Assembly (NCBI RefSeq): GCF_001612615.1
Contig: NZ_BDAU01000021.1
Location: forward strand, 62,001-126,000
DNA length: 64,000 nt
Direction: 5' to 3'
DNA from: Nocardia amikacinitolerans NBRC 108937
GTDB lineage: Bacteria > Actinomycetota > Actinomycetes > Mycobacteriales > Mycobacteriaceae
The notes under the pieces were generated by a model, which had not been told where the DNA came from, did not search any database, and saw only the letters and a program-made list of their open reading frames with translations. The position numbers and the translations under genes were made by a program. How positions within the stretch are numbered: position 1 is the stretch's first letter; each line of letters starts with the position of its first letter. This document shows positions 16,504-24,482 of the stretch, piece by piece.

Positions 16504-17193
16504 GTGATAGAGGGCAGCGAACTGAGCCCGCGTGCGATCGGCGCGCTCGGCAGTGTGATCGGCGTCGAGTCGTGCGCGAACGCGGGAGAGTTCCGTTTCT
16601 TCTTCGCGGACCAGCGATGGGAGTGGTCCGACGAGGTCGCCCGCATGTACGGCTACAAGCCGGGCGCGGTGGAACCGACGACCGCGTTGCTGCTCTCGCA
16701 CAAACATCCCGACGACCGCGAGCTGGTCGAATCGGCGATCGCCAAGGTGGTGGACACCGGCGAACCGTTCTGCAGCAGGCATCGCATCATCGATACCGAA
16801 GGCCGGGAGCATCCGGTCATCGTCATCGGCGATTACCAGACCGACGAGAACGGCGCCGTCATCGGCACGGCCGGGTATTACATCGATCTCACCGATGCGC
16901 TCGAGGGCGAACGCAAGGACGTCATCGAGGACGTGCTGCCCGAGCTGATCGAGTCGCGGGCGGCGATCGAACAGGCCAAAGGCGTGCTCTCCCTCGTCTA
17001 CGCCGTCTCCGCCGACCAGGCCTTCGCGATCCTGCGCTGGCGTTCCCAGCACACCAACACCAAGCTTCGCGATCTCGCGCAGCAGCTGGTGCTCGACGCG
17101 CGGGACATCGACGCCGACCGGGCGGGTCTGCGCACCAGGTTCGATCACGTGTTGCTGACCGCGCACGAGCGGGTCGTGCCCGAAGTGGATTAA
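16504..17193 (+). CDS. PAS-ANTAR putative antiterminator
   Basis: 229 residues. A PAS domain (about 25-140) includes EWSDEVARMYGYKPGAVEP, HKHPDDRELV and the PAC-like VIGTAGYYIDLT. An ANTAR domain (about 155-225) includes IEQAKGVLSLVYAVSADQAFAIL within residues 155-178, with the conserved Gln-Ala-Lys-Gly and the Ala-Phe-x-x-Leu pair that bind tandem RNA hairpins. It starts at GTG 16504, 50 bp after the anti-sigma kinase, with only a weak GGA upstream. It would act as an RNA-binding antiterminator responding to a ligand or redox state sensed by PAS. Its RNA targets are unknown. Confidence 0.85.
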   Translation: MIEGSELSPRAIGALGSVIGVESCANAGEFRFFFADQRWEWSDEVARMYGYKPGAVEPTTALLLSHKHPDDRELVESAIAKVVDTGEPFCSRHRIIDTEGREHPVIVIGDYQTDENGAVIGTAGYYIDLTDALEGERKDVIEDVLPELIESRAAIEQAKGVLSLVYAVSADQAFAILRWRSQHTNTKLRDLAQQLVLDARDIDADRAGLRTRFDHVLLTAHERVVPEVD

Positions 17194-17341
17194 AGGGCCT
17201 ACCTCCGCCTTCGCTGTGGGCGGTGAAGGTCTGCGGGGCGTACCTCCGCTGCGGCCGTGCCCGGAGTTCGGGCGGACCGCACCTCCGTCTTTGGTGCGGC
17301 CATGTACGGCCCCCGGATGGGCTCGGCTCCTGGGCAGCCCA

Positions 17342-18775
17342 TCAGGCGAAGCCGCGGGCTTGGTGCAACGTCAGCGGTGGGAGGTATTCGTCGACGAGTT
17401 CGCGGCGCCAGCAGGCGTGGTCGCGTCGGAGTTCGCGCAGGCTGGTGTAGCGGTACTCGTACAGGCGGGCGCGGATGTAGCGGGGCGGGGAGTCCGGGAA
17501 GGGGCAGTGGCGCAGCAGGCGCAATGTCGCGGGGTCGTTCTGGAGCAGCCGTACGACGAAGGGGAGCAGCCAGGATCGCGCGTAGATCGGCGAGATGGCG
17601 GCGAACCACATCAGCCAGTCCAGTCGCAGGTGGTACGGCGCGTACTGGCGCGGCCAGCGGCGCAGGTCACCTGGCTTGCCCTTGAATTCGTATTCGCGCC
17701 AGACCGTTTCGTCGGAGATCGAGGTGTCGGCGGTGCCTTCGATCACCACCTCGTTGCGCACCCGGTCGATGCTCCCGAAGGCGCCGTAGGTGTTGACCAG
17801 GTGGTACGGGTTGAACGAGGTGTTCATCCGCTGGTTCTTGGACAGCAGGTTGCGCACCGGCCAGTAGCTGAGGCCCACGGTGACCACGGTCAGCACGATC
17901 ACCGCGCCCGCGAACCACAACGGCGGTTCGGACAACGCGGGCGCGCCCGGCAGCGGGCCGAAGACGCGCGCGTCCAGAGCCGTCACCGCGAGCAGGATCG
18001 TCAGCCAGTTCAGCCAGGCGAAGTTGCCGGAGAGCACCAGCCACAGCTGCGTCACGATGACGAGTCCCGCGGCGATGCTCGCCACCGGCTGCGGCCCGAA
18101 CAGCCCGAAGGGCACCACGAGCTGCGCGAAGTGATTGGCCGCCACCTCCACCCGGTGCAGCGGCCGAGGCAGGTGGTGGAAGAACCAGCTCAGCGGGCCG
18201 GGCATCGGCTGGGTCTCGTGGTGGTAGTACAGGCAGGTCAGATCCCGCCAGCACGGATCGCCGCGCAGCTTGATCAGCCCCGCGCCGAACTCCACCCGGA
18301 ACAGCAGCCAGCGGGCGAGCAGCAGGACCAGCAGCGGCGGCGCCACGGTGTCGTTGCCGAGGAAGATCGCCAGAAAACCCGTCTCGAGCAGCAGCGATTC
18401 CCAGCCGAAGGAGTACCACGCCTGGCCGATGTTGACGATCGACAGGTACAGCGCCCACAGCACCGTCCACAACGCCATGGCCGCCCACAGCGGCACCAGA
18501 TCCCCGAGCCCCACGACCATCGCCGCCGACAGCGCCACCCCCGTCCACGCCACACCGGCGAAGAACCGGTCCGAATAGTGCAGGTGGAACAGACTCGGCG
18601 AGCGCCGCGGCGACACCCGCCGCAGGAACCGCGGCGCCGGCAGCATCCCGTGCTCACCGATCAGCGCGCGGAACTGCAACGCCGCCCCGAGGAAGGCGAG
18701 CAGGTACACGACCGCCAAGCCCCGCTGAAAGATCAGCCTGGCCTGCCAGTATTCGGGTGCCGTGAACCACTCCAT
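17342..18775 (-). CDS. Lipase maturation factor family membrane protein
   Basis: 477 residues with about eight hydrophobic segments in the first 330 residues, then a soluble C-terminal domain. Motifs resemble LMF1/LMF2-type proteins: GWESLLLETGFLA, FRVEFGAGLIKLRGD, LTCLYYHHETQP, NTYGAFGSIDRVR and EIVIEGT-like VVIEGTAD, with YEFKGKPGD and APYHLRLDW near the C-terminus. The minus-strand ATG at 18775 has GAGGAG 8 nt upstream. In animals these proteins help lipases fold in the ER; the bacterial role is unknown. The gene follows a repeat-rich spacer downstream of the EF-Tu paralogue. Confidence 0.8.
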   Translation of the reverse strand: MEWFTAPEYWQARLIFQRGLAVVYLLAFLGAALQFRALIGEHGMLPAPRFLRRVSPRRSPSLFHLHYSDRFFAGVAWTGVALSAAMVVGLGDLVPLWAAMALWTVLWALYLSIVNIGQAWYSFGWESLLLETGFLAIFLGNDTVAPPLLVLLLARWLLFRVEFGAGLIKLRGDPCWRDLTCLYYHHETQPMPGPLSWFFHHLPRPLHRVEVAANHFAQLVVPFGLFGPQPVASIAAGLVIVTQLWLVLSGNFAWLNWLTILLAVTALDARVFGPLPGAPALSEPPLWFAGAVIVLTVVTVGLSYWPVRNLLSKNQRMNTSFNPYHLVNTYGAFGSIDRVRNEVVIEGTADTSISDETVWREYEFKGKPGDLRRWPRQYAPYHLRLDWLMWFAAISPIYARSWLLPFVVRLLQNDPATLRLLRHCPFPDSPPRYIRARLYEYRYTSLRELRRDHACWRRELVDEYLPPLTLHQARGFA

Positions 18776-18848
18776 GCCCGCAGCTCCTCGGACGGTGGAA
18801 GTCCATGGTGCTTCCGTACTACCCAACCGCCCAGCACGGAAACGCCGC

Positions 18849-18916
18849 CCTCGCGGCCCGTCCGCACGCTTCACAGGTGTCGCAGCCTCTGCGAAGCGTC
18901 GGAAACCTTTGCGAAC
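18849..18916. repeat. Dispersed palindromic repeat B, copy 1
   Basis: A 68-bp segment that aligns without gaps to 53371-53438. Shared blocks include CCTCGC at the left end and CCTCTGCGAAGCGT near the middle. The inner arms GCACGCTTC and GAAGCGTC can pair. A shorter copy is at 30080-30122. Confidence 0.65.
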
Positions 18917-19128
18917 TCTCGGACCGAGCAGCGCCCCGACCGCCTTTGGCGAGCGGTGGCCCCGAACCCCTTGGACGCCACGGCCAGCGGTGCCGTGGAA
19001 GGGGCCACCGGCGGGGCCGTTGCCGGTCGCCAGCCCAGGGCAGGTCCGTGTCCACGTCGCACCGAAACCACGCTGCTCGCCACCACGACCTGTGGGCTGA
19101 GTGGCCGCGCAGAGCGAAGGCATTGGCC

Positions 19129-19190
19129 TGCCACAGACCGTGTGTACGCCGCACATAGGCACCGCCTGTGTGAGGCGTGCACACGGTGTG
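19129..19190. repeat. Dispersed palindromic repeat A, copy 1
   Basis: The arms at 19138-19160 and 19164-19186 pair at 20 of 23 positions around the loop ACC; the core is GCACATAGGC-ACC-GCCTGTGTG. The flank GCCACAGACCGTGTG recurs inverted beside copy A3 at 49 kb and, more weakly, copy A2 at 30 kb. Confidence 0.75.
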
Positions 19191-19253
19191 TGGGACCGCT
19201 CGGGCAGCCCGCTCGGTCGGGTGCCCGTGGAGTTGCGCAGCCCGTTCGGATGG

Positions 19254-19291
19254 GGGCCCGTCTCGGTCGGGGTGCCGACCGAGACGGGCCC
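19254..19291. terminator. Strong hairpin terminator after the EF-Tu paralogue
   Basis: Perfect 17-bp arms at 19254-19270 and 19275-19291 (GGGCCCGTCTCGGTCGG and its complement) with a 4-nt loop. It begins 5 nt after the minus-strand stop at 19296. Confidence 0.85.
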
Positions 19292-19295
19292 GGGT

Positions 19296-20477
19296 TCAGG
19301 CGACGGTGAGGACCGTGCCCGCGCCGACCGTGCGACCGCCCTCGCGGATGGCGAAGCCGAGGTTCGGCTCCAGCGGGAGCGCGCGGCCGAGCTCGACGAT
19401 GAGCTCGACCGTGTCGCCCGGGTGGGCGAGCGCGGTGTCGGCGGGCAGGGTGACGTCGCCGACCACGTCGCCGGTGCGCACGTAGAACTGCGGGCGGTAA
19501 CCGGTGGTGATCGGCGTGCGCCTGCCACCCTCGGCGGCGCCGAGCAGGTACACGCGCGCGGTGAACCGGGTGCGCACCGCGATGCTGCCCGGCGCGGCGA
19601 CCACCTGACCGCGCCGGACCTGACCGCGCTGCACGCCGCGCAGCAGCAGCGCGACGTTGTCACCCGCCTCGGCGAATTCCATGGCCTTGCCGAAGGTTTC
19701 GACTCCGGTCACGACCGTCGTCAACGCCTCGCCGCCGAGACCGAGCAACTCCACCCGGTCGCCGAGCCGGACCCGGCCGCGCTCGATCGCCCCCGTGACG
19801 ACCGTTCCGCGCCCGGTGATCGTGAGGACGTTCTCCACCGGAAGCAGGAACGGCGCGTCGGTGTAGCGGACCGGTATCGGCACGTGCGCGTCCACCGCGT
19901 CGAGCAGGTCGAGCAGCGCCGCCGTCCAGCGCTCGTCGCCCGCCAGCGCGCGCAGCCCGGAGACCCGCACGATCGGCGCGGTGTCGCCCGGGTAGCCCTG
20001 GGCGGTGAGCAGCTCGCGGATCTCCAGCTCGATCAGCTCGAGCAGCTCCGGGTCGCCCGCGTCGGCCTTGTTGAGCGCCACCACGATGTGCTCGACGCCG
20101 ACCTGCCTGGCGAGCAGCACGTGCTCGGCCGTCTGCGGCATCACGCCGTCCTGCGCGGAGACCACCAGGATCGCGCCGTCCAGCTGGGACGCGCCGGTGA
20201 TCATGTTCTTCACGAAGTCGGCGTGACCCGGCATGTCGACGTGCGCGTAATGCCGTGTGGCGGTCTCGTATTCGACGTGCGCGATGTTGATCGTGATGCC
20301 GCGCATCGCCTCCTCGGGGGCGCGGTCGATCCGGTCGAACGGCACGAACGCGGCGCCGCCCCGCTCGGCGAGCACCTTGGTGATCGCGGCGGTCAGCGTG
20401 GTCTTGCCGTGGTCGACGTGCCCCATGGTGCCGATGTTCAGGTGCGGCTTGGTGCGGACATAGGTTTGCTTCGACAT
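19296..20477 (-). CDS. tuf: Elongation factor Tu paralogue
   Basis: 393 residues, the full EF-Tu length. G1 is GHVDHGKT (residues 19-26), switch 1 includes RGITIN, G3 is DMPGH (normally DCPGH), G4 is NKAD; the C-terminal domain ends FAIREGGRTVGAG. It differs from a housekeeping EF-Tu by many substitutions (for example ASQLDGAILVVSAQDGVMPQT), and the gene stands alone, away from rpsL-rpsG-fusA. This suggests a second tuf, as known in some streptomycetes. AAGGAA precedes the ATG by 7 nt. Two stem-loops lie in its leader, so regulated expression is likely. It should deliver aminoacyl-tRNA; a stress or antibiotic role is inferred only. Confidence 0.88.
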   Translation of the reverse strand: MSKQTYVRTKPHLNIGTMGHVDHGKTTLTAAITKVLAERGGAAFVPFDRIDRAPEEAMRGITINIAHVEYETATRHYAHVDMPGHADFVKNMITGASQLDGAILVVSAQDGVMPQTAEHVLLARQVGVEHIVVALNKADAGDPELLELIELEIRELLTAQGYPGDTAPIVRVSGLRALAGDERWTAALLDLLDAVDAHVPIPVRYTDAPFLLPVENVLTITGRGTVVTGAIERGRVRLGDRVELLGLGGEALTTVVTGVETFGKAMEFAEAGDNVALLLRGVQRGQVRRGQVVAAPGSIAVRTRFTARVYLLGAAEGGRRTPITTGYRPQFYVRTGDVVGDVTLPADTALAHPGDTVELIVELGRALPLEPNLGFAIREGGRTVGAGTVLTVA

Positions 20478-20494
20478 GTGTGTTCCTTGGTTTC

Positions 20495-20558
20495 CGGGCG
20501 AGCGCCCGAATGTCAGGGGGACCTCTGCGACGGGGGCACCTTCCCCGTCGGAGGTCCC
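20495..20558 (-). promoter_or_regulatory. Paired stem-loops in the EF-Tu paralogue leader
   Basis: Hairpin 1: GGGACCTC and CGACGGGG (20518-20535, TG bulge between) pair with CCCCGTCG and GAGGTCCC (20543-20558) around a 7-nt loop. Hairpin 2: CGGGCG-AG-CGCCCG (20495-20508) ends 18 nt before the start codon. They could be an attenuator or a translational control element. Alternatively hairpin 1 may terminate an upstream transcript. Confidence 0.5.
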
Positions 20559-20760
20559 GGGACATCCCGGGGAAGGTCAGCGTCGGGCGCCGTCGAGCAG
20601 CGCGGCCACTGCCGCCGCTGCCAGGGCAGCCGCCATCGAGCCCGCGACCGCGGACTCCAGAACGATGGCGAGCCAGAACATGTCGAGCAGAGTACGGCCG
20701 CGGCGGGCCGCGCCGCGAGCGATTTTCCGGCCCACCGCAGCGACGCCGGGGTAGGCATCC

Positions 20761-20811
20761 GACTGAAGGTCACCGTCAGCGGCGCAGTCGCGGTGGGGGT
20801 CACCTTCAGTC
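20761..20811. repeat. 14-bp inverted repeat pair
   Basis: GACTGAAGGTCACC (20761-20774) and GGTCACCTTCAGTC (20798-20811) are perfect inverted copies 23 bp apart. They may be a regulator pair or the stem of a large hairpin upstream of the EF-Tu paralogue. Confidence 0.55.
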
Positions 20812-20834
20812 GAGACCCGATCAGTGCATGCGAA

Positions 20835-20868
20835 GGGCGGGACGGCCGTGTGGGGTGCCGTCCCGCCC
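20835..20868. terminator. Hairpin terminator after copA
   Basis: GGGCGGGACGGC (20835-20846) pairs perfectly with GCCGTCCCGCCC (20857-20868) around a 10-nt loop, 17 nt after the minus-strand copA stop. Confidence 0.75.
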
Positions 20869-20884
20869 GAGCGGGGTGCGCGCG

Positions 20885-23209
20885 CTATTGCGCGGTGGAG
20901 CGAAAACCGCGCAGCCGCAGGCTGTTGCTGACGACGAACACCGAGGAGAACGCCATCGCCGCACCGGCGAGCATCGGGTTCAGCAGCCCCGCCATGGCCA
21001 GCGGGATCGCGGCAACGTTGTAGGCGAAGGCCCAGAACAGATTGCCCTTGATGGTGCCGAGTGTCTTGCGGGACAACCGGATCGCGTCCGCCGCGGCGCG
21101 CAGGTCGCCGCGCACCAGGGTCAGGTCGCTCGCCTCGATGGCGACGTCGGTGCCGGTGCCCATGGCAAGGCCGAGATCGGCCTTGGCCAGCGCCGCCGCG
21201 TCGTTGACACCGTCGCCGACCATCGCGACGACCTTGCCCTCGGACTGCAACCGCTCGACGGTGGCCACCTTGTCCTGCGGCAGCACCTCGGCGATCACCT
21301 CCTCGATGCCGACCTGATCGGCGATGGCCCGCGCCGCCGCCTTGTTGTCGCCGGTCAGCATGATCGGGGTCAAGCCGAGCGCCTTCAGCTGCGAGATCGC
21401 CTCGGCCGAGGTCGGTTTCACCGCATCGGCGACAACGAGCACGCCGCGCGCCTTGCCGTCCCAGCCGACCGCGACGGGGGTCTTGCCCTCCGACTCGGCC
21501 GCGTGCATGGCCCGCTCCAGCTCGGCGTCCAGGTGCTGCGACCAGTCGGCGAGCAGCCGGGCCCGCCCGACGATCACCGCGTGCCCGTCCACCACGCCCT
21601 GCACGCCGAGGCCCTCGATATTGGCGAAGCCTTCGACCGCCGCCAGCTCGCCGACCTTCTCGCGGGCGCTCTTGGCGATCGCCTGCGCGATCGGGTGCTC
21701 CGACGAATCCTCCAGCGCGCCTGCCAAAGCCAGTACCTCGCTCACGTCCTCGCCGTCGGCGGCGATCACGTCGAGCAGGGTCATCTTGCCGGTGGTGACG
21801 GTGCCGGTCTTGTCCAGCACCACGGTGTCCACCTGGCGGGTCGACTCCAGCACCTCGGGGCCCTTGATAAGGATGCCGAGCTGCGCACCGCGTCCGGTGC
21901 CGACCATCAGCGCGGTCGGGGTGGCCAGGCCGAGGGCGCACGGGCAGGCGATGATCAGCACCGCGACCGCCGCGGTGAACGCCGCCGCCACCGAACCGCC
22001 GGTGCCGAGCCAGAATCCGAGCGTCGCGACCGCGAGCGCGATCACCACCGGCACGAAGATCCCGGAGATCTTGTCGGCCAGCCGTTGCGCCTGCGCCTTG
22101 CCGTTCTGCGCGTCCTCGACCAGCTTCGCCATCTGCGCGAGCTGGGTGTCGGCGCCGATCCTGGTGGCGCGCACCACGATCCGGCCGCCGACGTTGGCCG
22201 TCGCGCCGACAACGGCGTCGTCCGCGGCCACCTCGACCGGCACCGATTCACCGGTCAGCATCGAGGCGTCGACCGCCGAGGAACCCTCCACGATCACGCC
22301 GTCGGTGGCGATCTTCTCGCCGGGTCGGACCACGAATTCGTCGCCGACACCGAGCTGTTCGATCGGAATCCGGCGCTCGACCAGGTCTCCATGGCGGCGC
22401 TCCCGGGTCCCTCCGTGGTTACGCTCGCTGCCTCCTCCGGGCACGTCGCTCGCGCCGCGACGCAGCACCGAGACTTCCTTCGCGCCCAGCTCGAGCAGTG
22501 CGCGCAGCGCCGCGCCCGCCCGCCGCTTCGACCGTGCCTCGAAGAAGCGCCCCGCCAGGATGAACGTGGTGACACCCGCCGCGGCCTCCAGGTAGATATT
22601 GCCGGTGCCGTCCATCCGGGAGATGGTGAACTCGAACGGGTGGGTCAGGCCCGGCGTGCCAGCGGTGCCCCAGAACAGCGCGTAGAGCGACCAGCCGAGC
22701 GCGGCGAGGGTGCCTATCGAGACCAGGGTGTCCATGGTGGCGGTGCCGTGGCGCAGGTTGGTCCACGCCGCCCGGTGGAACGGCAGCGCGCCCCAGACCA
22801 CCACCGGCGCGGCGAGCGTCAGCGAGAGCCACTGCCAGTTGGTGAACTGCAACGCGGGGATCATCGCCATGGCGATCACCGGAACGGTCAGCACCAGCGA
22901 GACCAGCAGCCGGGTCCGCAGGGCGGCCGTCGGATCCGCTTCGGCGGACTCGTCCGTCTGCTCCTCGGTCGGCGGCGCGGGCAGTGCGGCGGTGTAGCCC
23001 GCCTGCTCGACGGTGGCGATCAGGTCCTCGGGGGAGACGTCACCGGTGAAGTCGACCCGCGCCTTCTCGGTCGCGTAGTTGACGGTGGCGGTGACGCCGT
23101 CCAGCTTGTTCAGCTTCTTCTCGATGCGGTTGGCGCAGGACGCGCAGGTCATGCCGCCGATCACCAATTCGACCTGGCCGGTGGCCGGTGATTGCGTCGC
23201 GGTCGTCAT
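20885..23209 (-). CDS. copA: Copper-exporting P1B-type ATPase CopA
   Basis: 774 residues. The N-terminal heavy-metal-associated domain has MTCASC at residues 20-25. The core shows eight membrane segments, the TGES actuator loop, the CPC ion-binding motif near residue 422 (CPCALGLATPTA), DKTGT near 466, the HP motif (EHPIA) and the GDGVND hinge. An unusual insert of about 22 residues (about 253-274, GASDVPGGGSERNHGG) lies in the actuator domain between VLRR and ERRIPIEQL. It is the last gene of copZ-secreted protein-copA, 30 bp after its neighbour, and should export Cu(I) delivered by the chaperone. Confidence 0.92.
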   Translation of the reverse strand: MTTATQSPATGQVELVIGGMTCASCANRIEKKLNKLDGVTATVNYATEKARVDFTGDVSPEDLIATVEQAGYTAALPAPPTEEQTDESAEADPTAALRTRLLVSLVLTVPVIAMAMIPALQFTNWQWLSLTLAAPVVVWGALPFHRAAWTNLRHGTATMDTLVSIGTLAALGWSLYALFWGTAGTPGLTHPFEFTISRMDGTGNIYLEAAAGVTTFILAGRFFEARSKRRAGAALRALLELGAKEVSVLRRGASDVPGGGSERNHGGTRERRHGDLVERRIPIEQLGVGDEFVVRPGEKIATDGVIVEGSSAVDASMLTGESVPVEVAADDAVVGATANVGGRIVVRATRIGADTQLAQMAKLVEDAQNGKAQAQRLADKISGIFVPVVIALAVATLGFWLGTGGSVAAAFTAAVAVLIIACPCALGLATPTALMVGTGRGAQLGILIKGPEVLESTRQVDTVVLDKTGTVTTGKMTLLDVIAADGEDVSEVLALAGALEDSSEHPIAQAIAKSAREKVGELAAVEGFANIEGLGVQGVVDGHAVIVGRARLLADWSQHLDAELERAMHAAESEGKTPVAVGWDGKARGVLVVADAVKPTSAEAISQLKALGLTPIMLTGDNKAAARAIADQVGIEEVIAEVLPQDKVATVERLQSEGKVVAMVGDGVNDAAALAKADLGLAMGTGTDVAIEASDLTLVRGDLRAAADAIRLSRKTLGTIKGNLFWAFAYNVAAIPLAMAGLLNPMLAGAAMAFSSVFVVSNSLRLRGFRSTAQ

Positions 23210-23239
23210 CGGAATTCCTTTCTCTGCGGCACGTGGTGA

Positions 23240-24169
23240 TCAGTGGCCGTGGCCGGGCTCGGCGGGTGCGCCGTGTCCGGTCTGCGCGTTGCCCGACGGT
23301 ACCGAGAGCGTGAACTCGGCCGTGCGGACCACCCCTTCGTGTTGGAAGTCGAGGAACAGGCGGTAGTCGCCCGCGCTCGGCGCGGTCACGGCGAAGGTGA
23401 CGCCGGGACCCGCCGCTGTGACGCCGTCGCCGGGGTGGCCTTCGGGGTGAACGTGCAGGTACGCCAGGTCGGCGGCGCGCAGCGCGACCAAGTGGCCGTA
23501 CGCGCCGAGATAGGGCTGGAGGTCGGTGACCGGCTTGCCGCCTCTGCTCACCGAGAGGGTGACCGTCGAGGCCTGGCCGGGGGAGACCGCACCATCCAGG
23601 GTAACCGTGTAGTCGCCCACCGCCGCCGTGCGCGCGGGTGCGGGCAGCGGCCGCGGGTCGTAGGAACCCGCGACCCGGAAGTCGGCGCCGAGCGTCAGGT
23701 TCGCGCCGCCCTCGGGGGTGAAGTCGGCGAACACGCGGTAATCGCCCGCGCGGGTGAGGTCGAGCGGGACGCTCCATGTCCCGTTGCCGTCCAGCGTGGG
23801 ATGCACGTGCTGGAAGGCGGCCATGTCGCGGCGGACCACGATCAGGTGCAGGTCCTTGTCGTGGCTGCGAACGTAGCGGGTGACCGGTGCGCCCTGCCGG
23901 TCCAGGACGCGGAACCGCAGCGTCGAGTTCGGCGCCGCGGTGGTCTGCGCGGTGTCAAGGCTCAGGGTGTACCCGTCGGCGGTGACCAGCAGGCCGCCGG
24001 GCAGTTCCTCGGCGCCAGGCCCGCCGTCGGTGGCGGGCCCGGTCGCGTGGGTGTCGTGCGCGGCGGGCTCGGTGGGTTCCGGGCCGATCGCAGCTCCGGT
24101 CGCGAGAGCGATCCCGAAGACCGCCGCGAGTCCGAGGGTGAAGCCGGCGAACTTGGTCGTGGCGTTCAT
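23240..24169 (-). CDS. Secreted His-rich copper-associated protein (YtkA/CopC-like)
   Basis: 309 residues. A signal peptide or N-terminal anchor (about 1-28) is followed by two similar beta-sandwich repeats. Each carries a His-centred motif, AAFQHVHPTLDGNG and LAYLHVHPEGHPGDG, with GDYRVFADFTPEG and GDYRLFLDFQHEG downstream. The tail GHGAPAEPGHGH is His-rich. The protein sits between copZ and copA (33 and 30 bp gaps), so a role in extracytoplasmic copper binding or delivery is likely. The family is usually left as hypothetical or YtkA-like; the function here is inferred from context. Confidence 0.72.
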   Translation of the reverse strand: MNATTKFAGFTLGLAAVFGIALATGAAIGPEPTEPAAHDTHATGPATDGGPGAEELPGGLLVTADGYTLSLDTAQTTAAPNSTLRFRVLDRQGAPVTRYVRSHDKDLHLIVVRRDMAAFQHVHPTLDGNGTWSVPLDLTRAGDYRVFADFTPEGGANLTLGADFRVAGSYDPRPLPAPARTAAVGDYTVTLDGAVSPGQASTVTLSVSRGGKPVTDLQPYLGAYGHLVALRAADLAYLHVHPEGHPGDGVTAAGPGVTFAVTAPSAGDYRLFLDFQHEGVVRTAEFTLSVPSGNAQTGHGAPAEPGHGH

Positions 24170-24202
24170 CGGGTGCTCCGTTCCGGTTCGTTGTTGCTGG
24201 GG

Positions 24203-24424
24203 TCAGTCGGCGAGCTGGAAGCCCGCGCGGCCCACCGCGGCGGCGACCTCGTCGCGCCCGATCGGGGCGTCGGCCGCGACGGTGACCGTGCCGCCGTCGA
24301 GGTCGACAGCCACGTCGGTGACGCCGGGGATCGCGCCGACCTTGTCGCGGACCTTGTTGACGCAGCAGCCACAGGTCATGCCGGTGACGGTGTAGGTAGC
24401 TGTGGCGGATGCGGTGGTGCTCAT
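24203..24424 (-). CDS. copZ: CopZ-like copper chaperone
   Basis: 73 residues, a single heavy-metal-associated domain. The metal motif MTCGCC at residues 16-21 follows YTVTG, then VRDKVGAIPGVTDVAVDL and the closing GFQL. It should bind Cu(I) in the cytoplasm and pass it to the N-terminal domain of CopA, two genes downstream in the same transcript. The start is an ATG with GAGACAGAC just upstream; GGAGA is present in that run. The promoter and operator lie 34-58 bp upstream of the start. Confidence 0.88.
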   Translation of the reverse strand: MSTTASATATYTVTGMTCGCCVNKVRDKVGAIPGVTDVAVDLDGGTVTVAADAPIGRDEVAAAVGRAGFQLAD

Positions 24425-24454
24425 GTCTGTCTCCTCTGCGGCGGGGTCGGTTCT

Positions 24455-24482
24455 ACCATACCCCCCTAGGGTATTTTGTCAA
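24455..24482 (-). promoter_or_regulatory. copZ promoter with embedded operator
   Basis: On the minus strand TTGACA (24482-24477) and TATGGT (24460-24455) are 16 nt apart. Between and overlapping them is ATACCC-CCCTA-GGGTAT (24458-24474). The 16-mer TACCCCCCTAGGGTAT recurs with one change before the MFS gene. It resembles CsoR-type copper operators, but no csoR is in the window. Confidence 0.65.

Larger units (their letters stand above)
18776..19253. other. Gene-free spacer carrying repeats B1 and A1
   Basis: No gene is seen between the lipase-maturation-factor gene and the terminator of the EF-Tu paralogue. The stretch holds one copy of each dispersed palindromic repeat (18849-18916 and 19129-19190), with unrecognised GC-rich sequence between. 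Confidence 0.6.
20478..20884. other. Spacer between copA and the EF-Tu paralogue
   Basis: It holds, in minus-strand order, the copA terminator (20835-20868), a 14-bp inverted repeat pair (20761-20811), a 34-codon hydrophobic frame with no ribosome site (20577-20681, not called), and two stem-loops before the EF-Tu start. No promoter was identified with confidence. Confidence 0.5.

Noticed and set aside
19296..20477. The idea that the EF-Tu paralogue confers kirromycin-type resistance
   Set aside because: By eye the residues most often changed in resistant EF-Tu (equivalents of E. coli Gln124, Gly316, Gln329, Ala375) are retained.
20577..20681. A 34-codon minus-strand frame encoding one hydrophobic segment (starts MFWLAIVLESAVAG)
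   Set aside because: The composition could suit a small membrane protein, but there is no Shine-Dalgarno and no sign of conservation that I can judge from one sequence.
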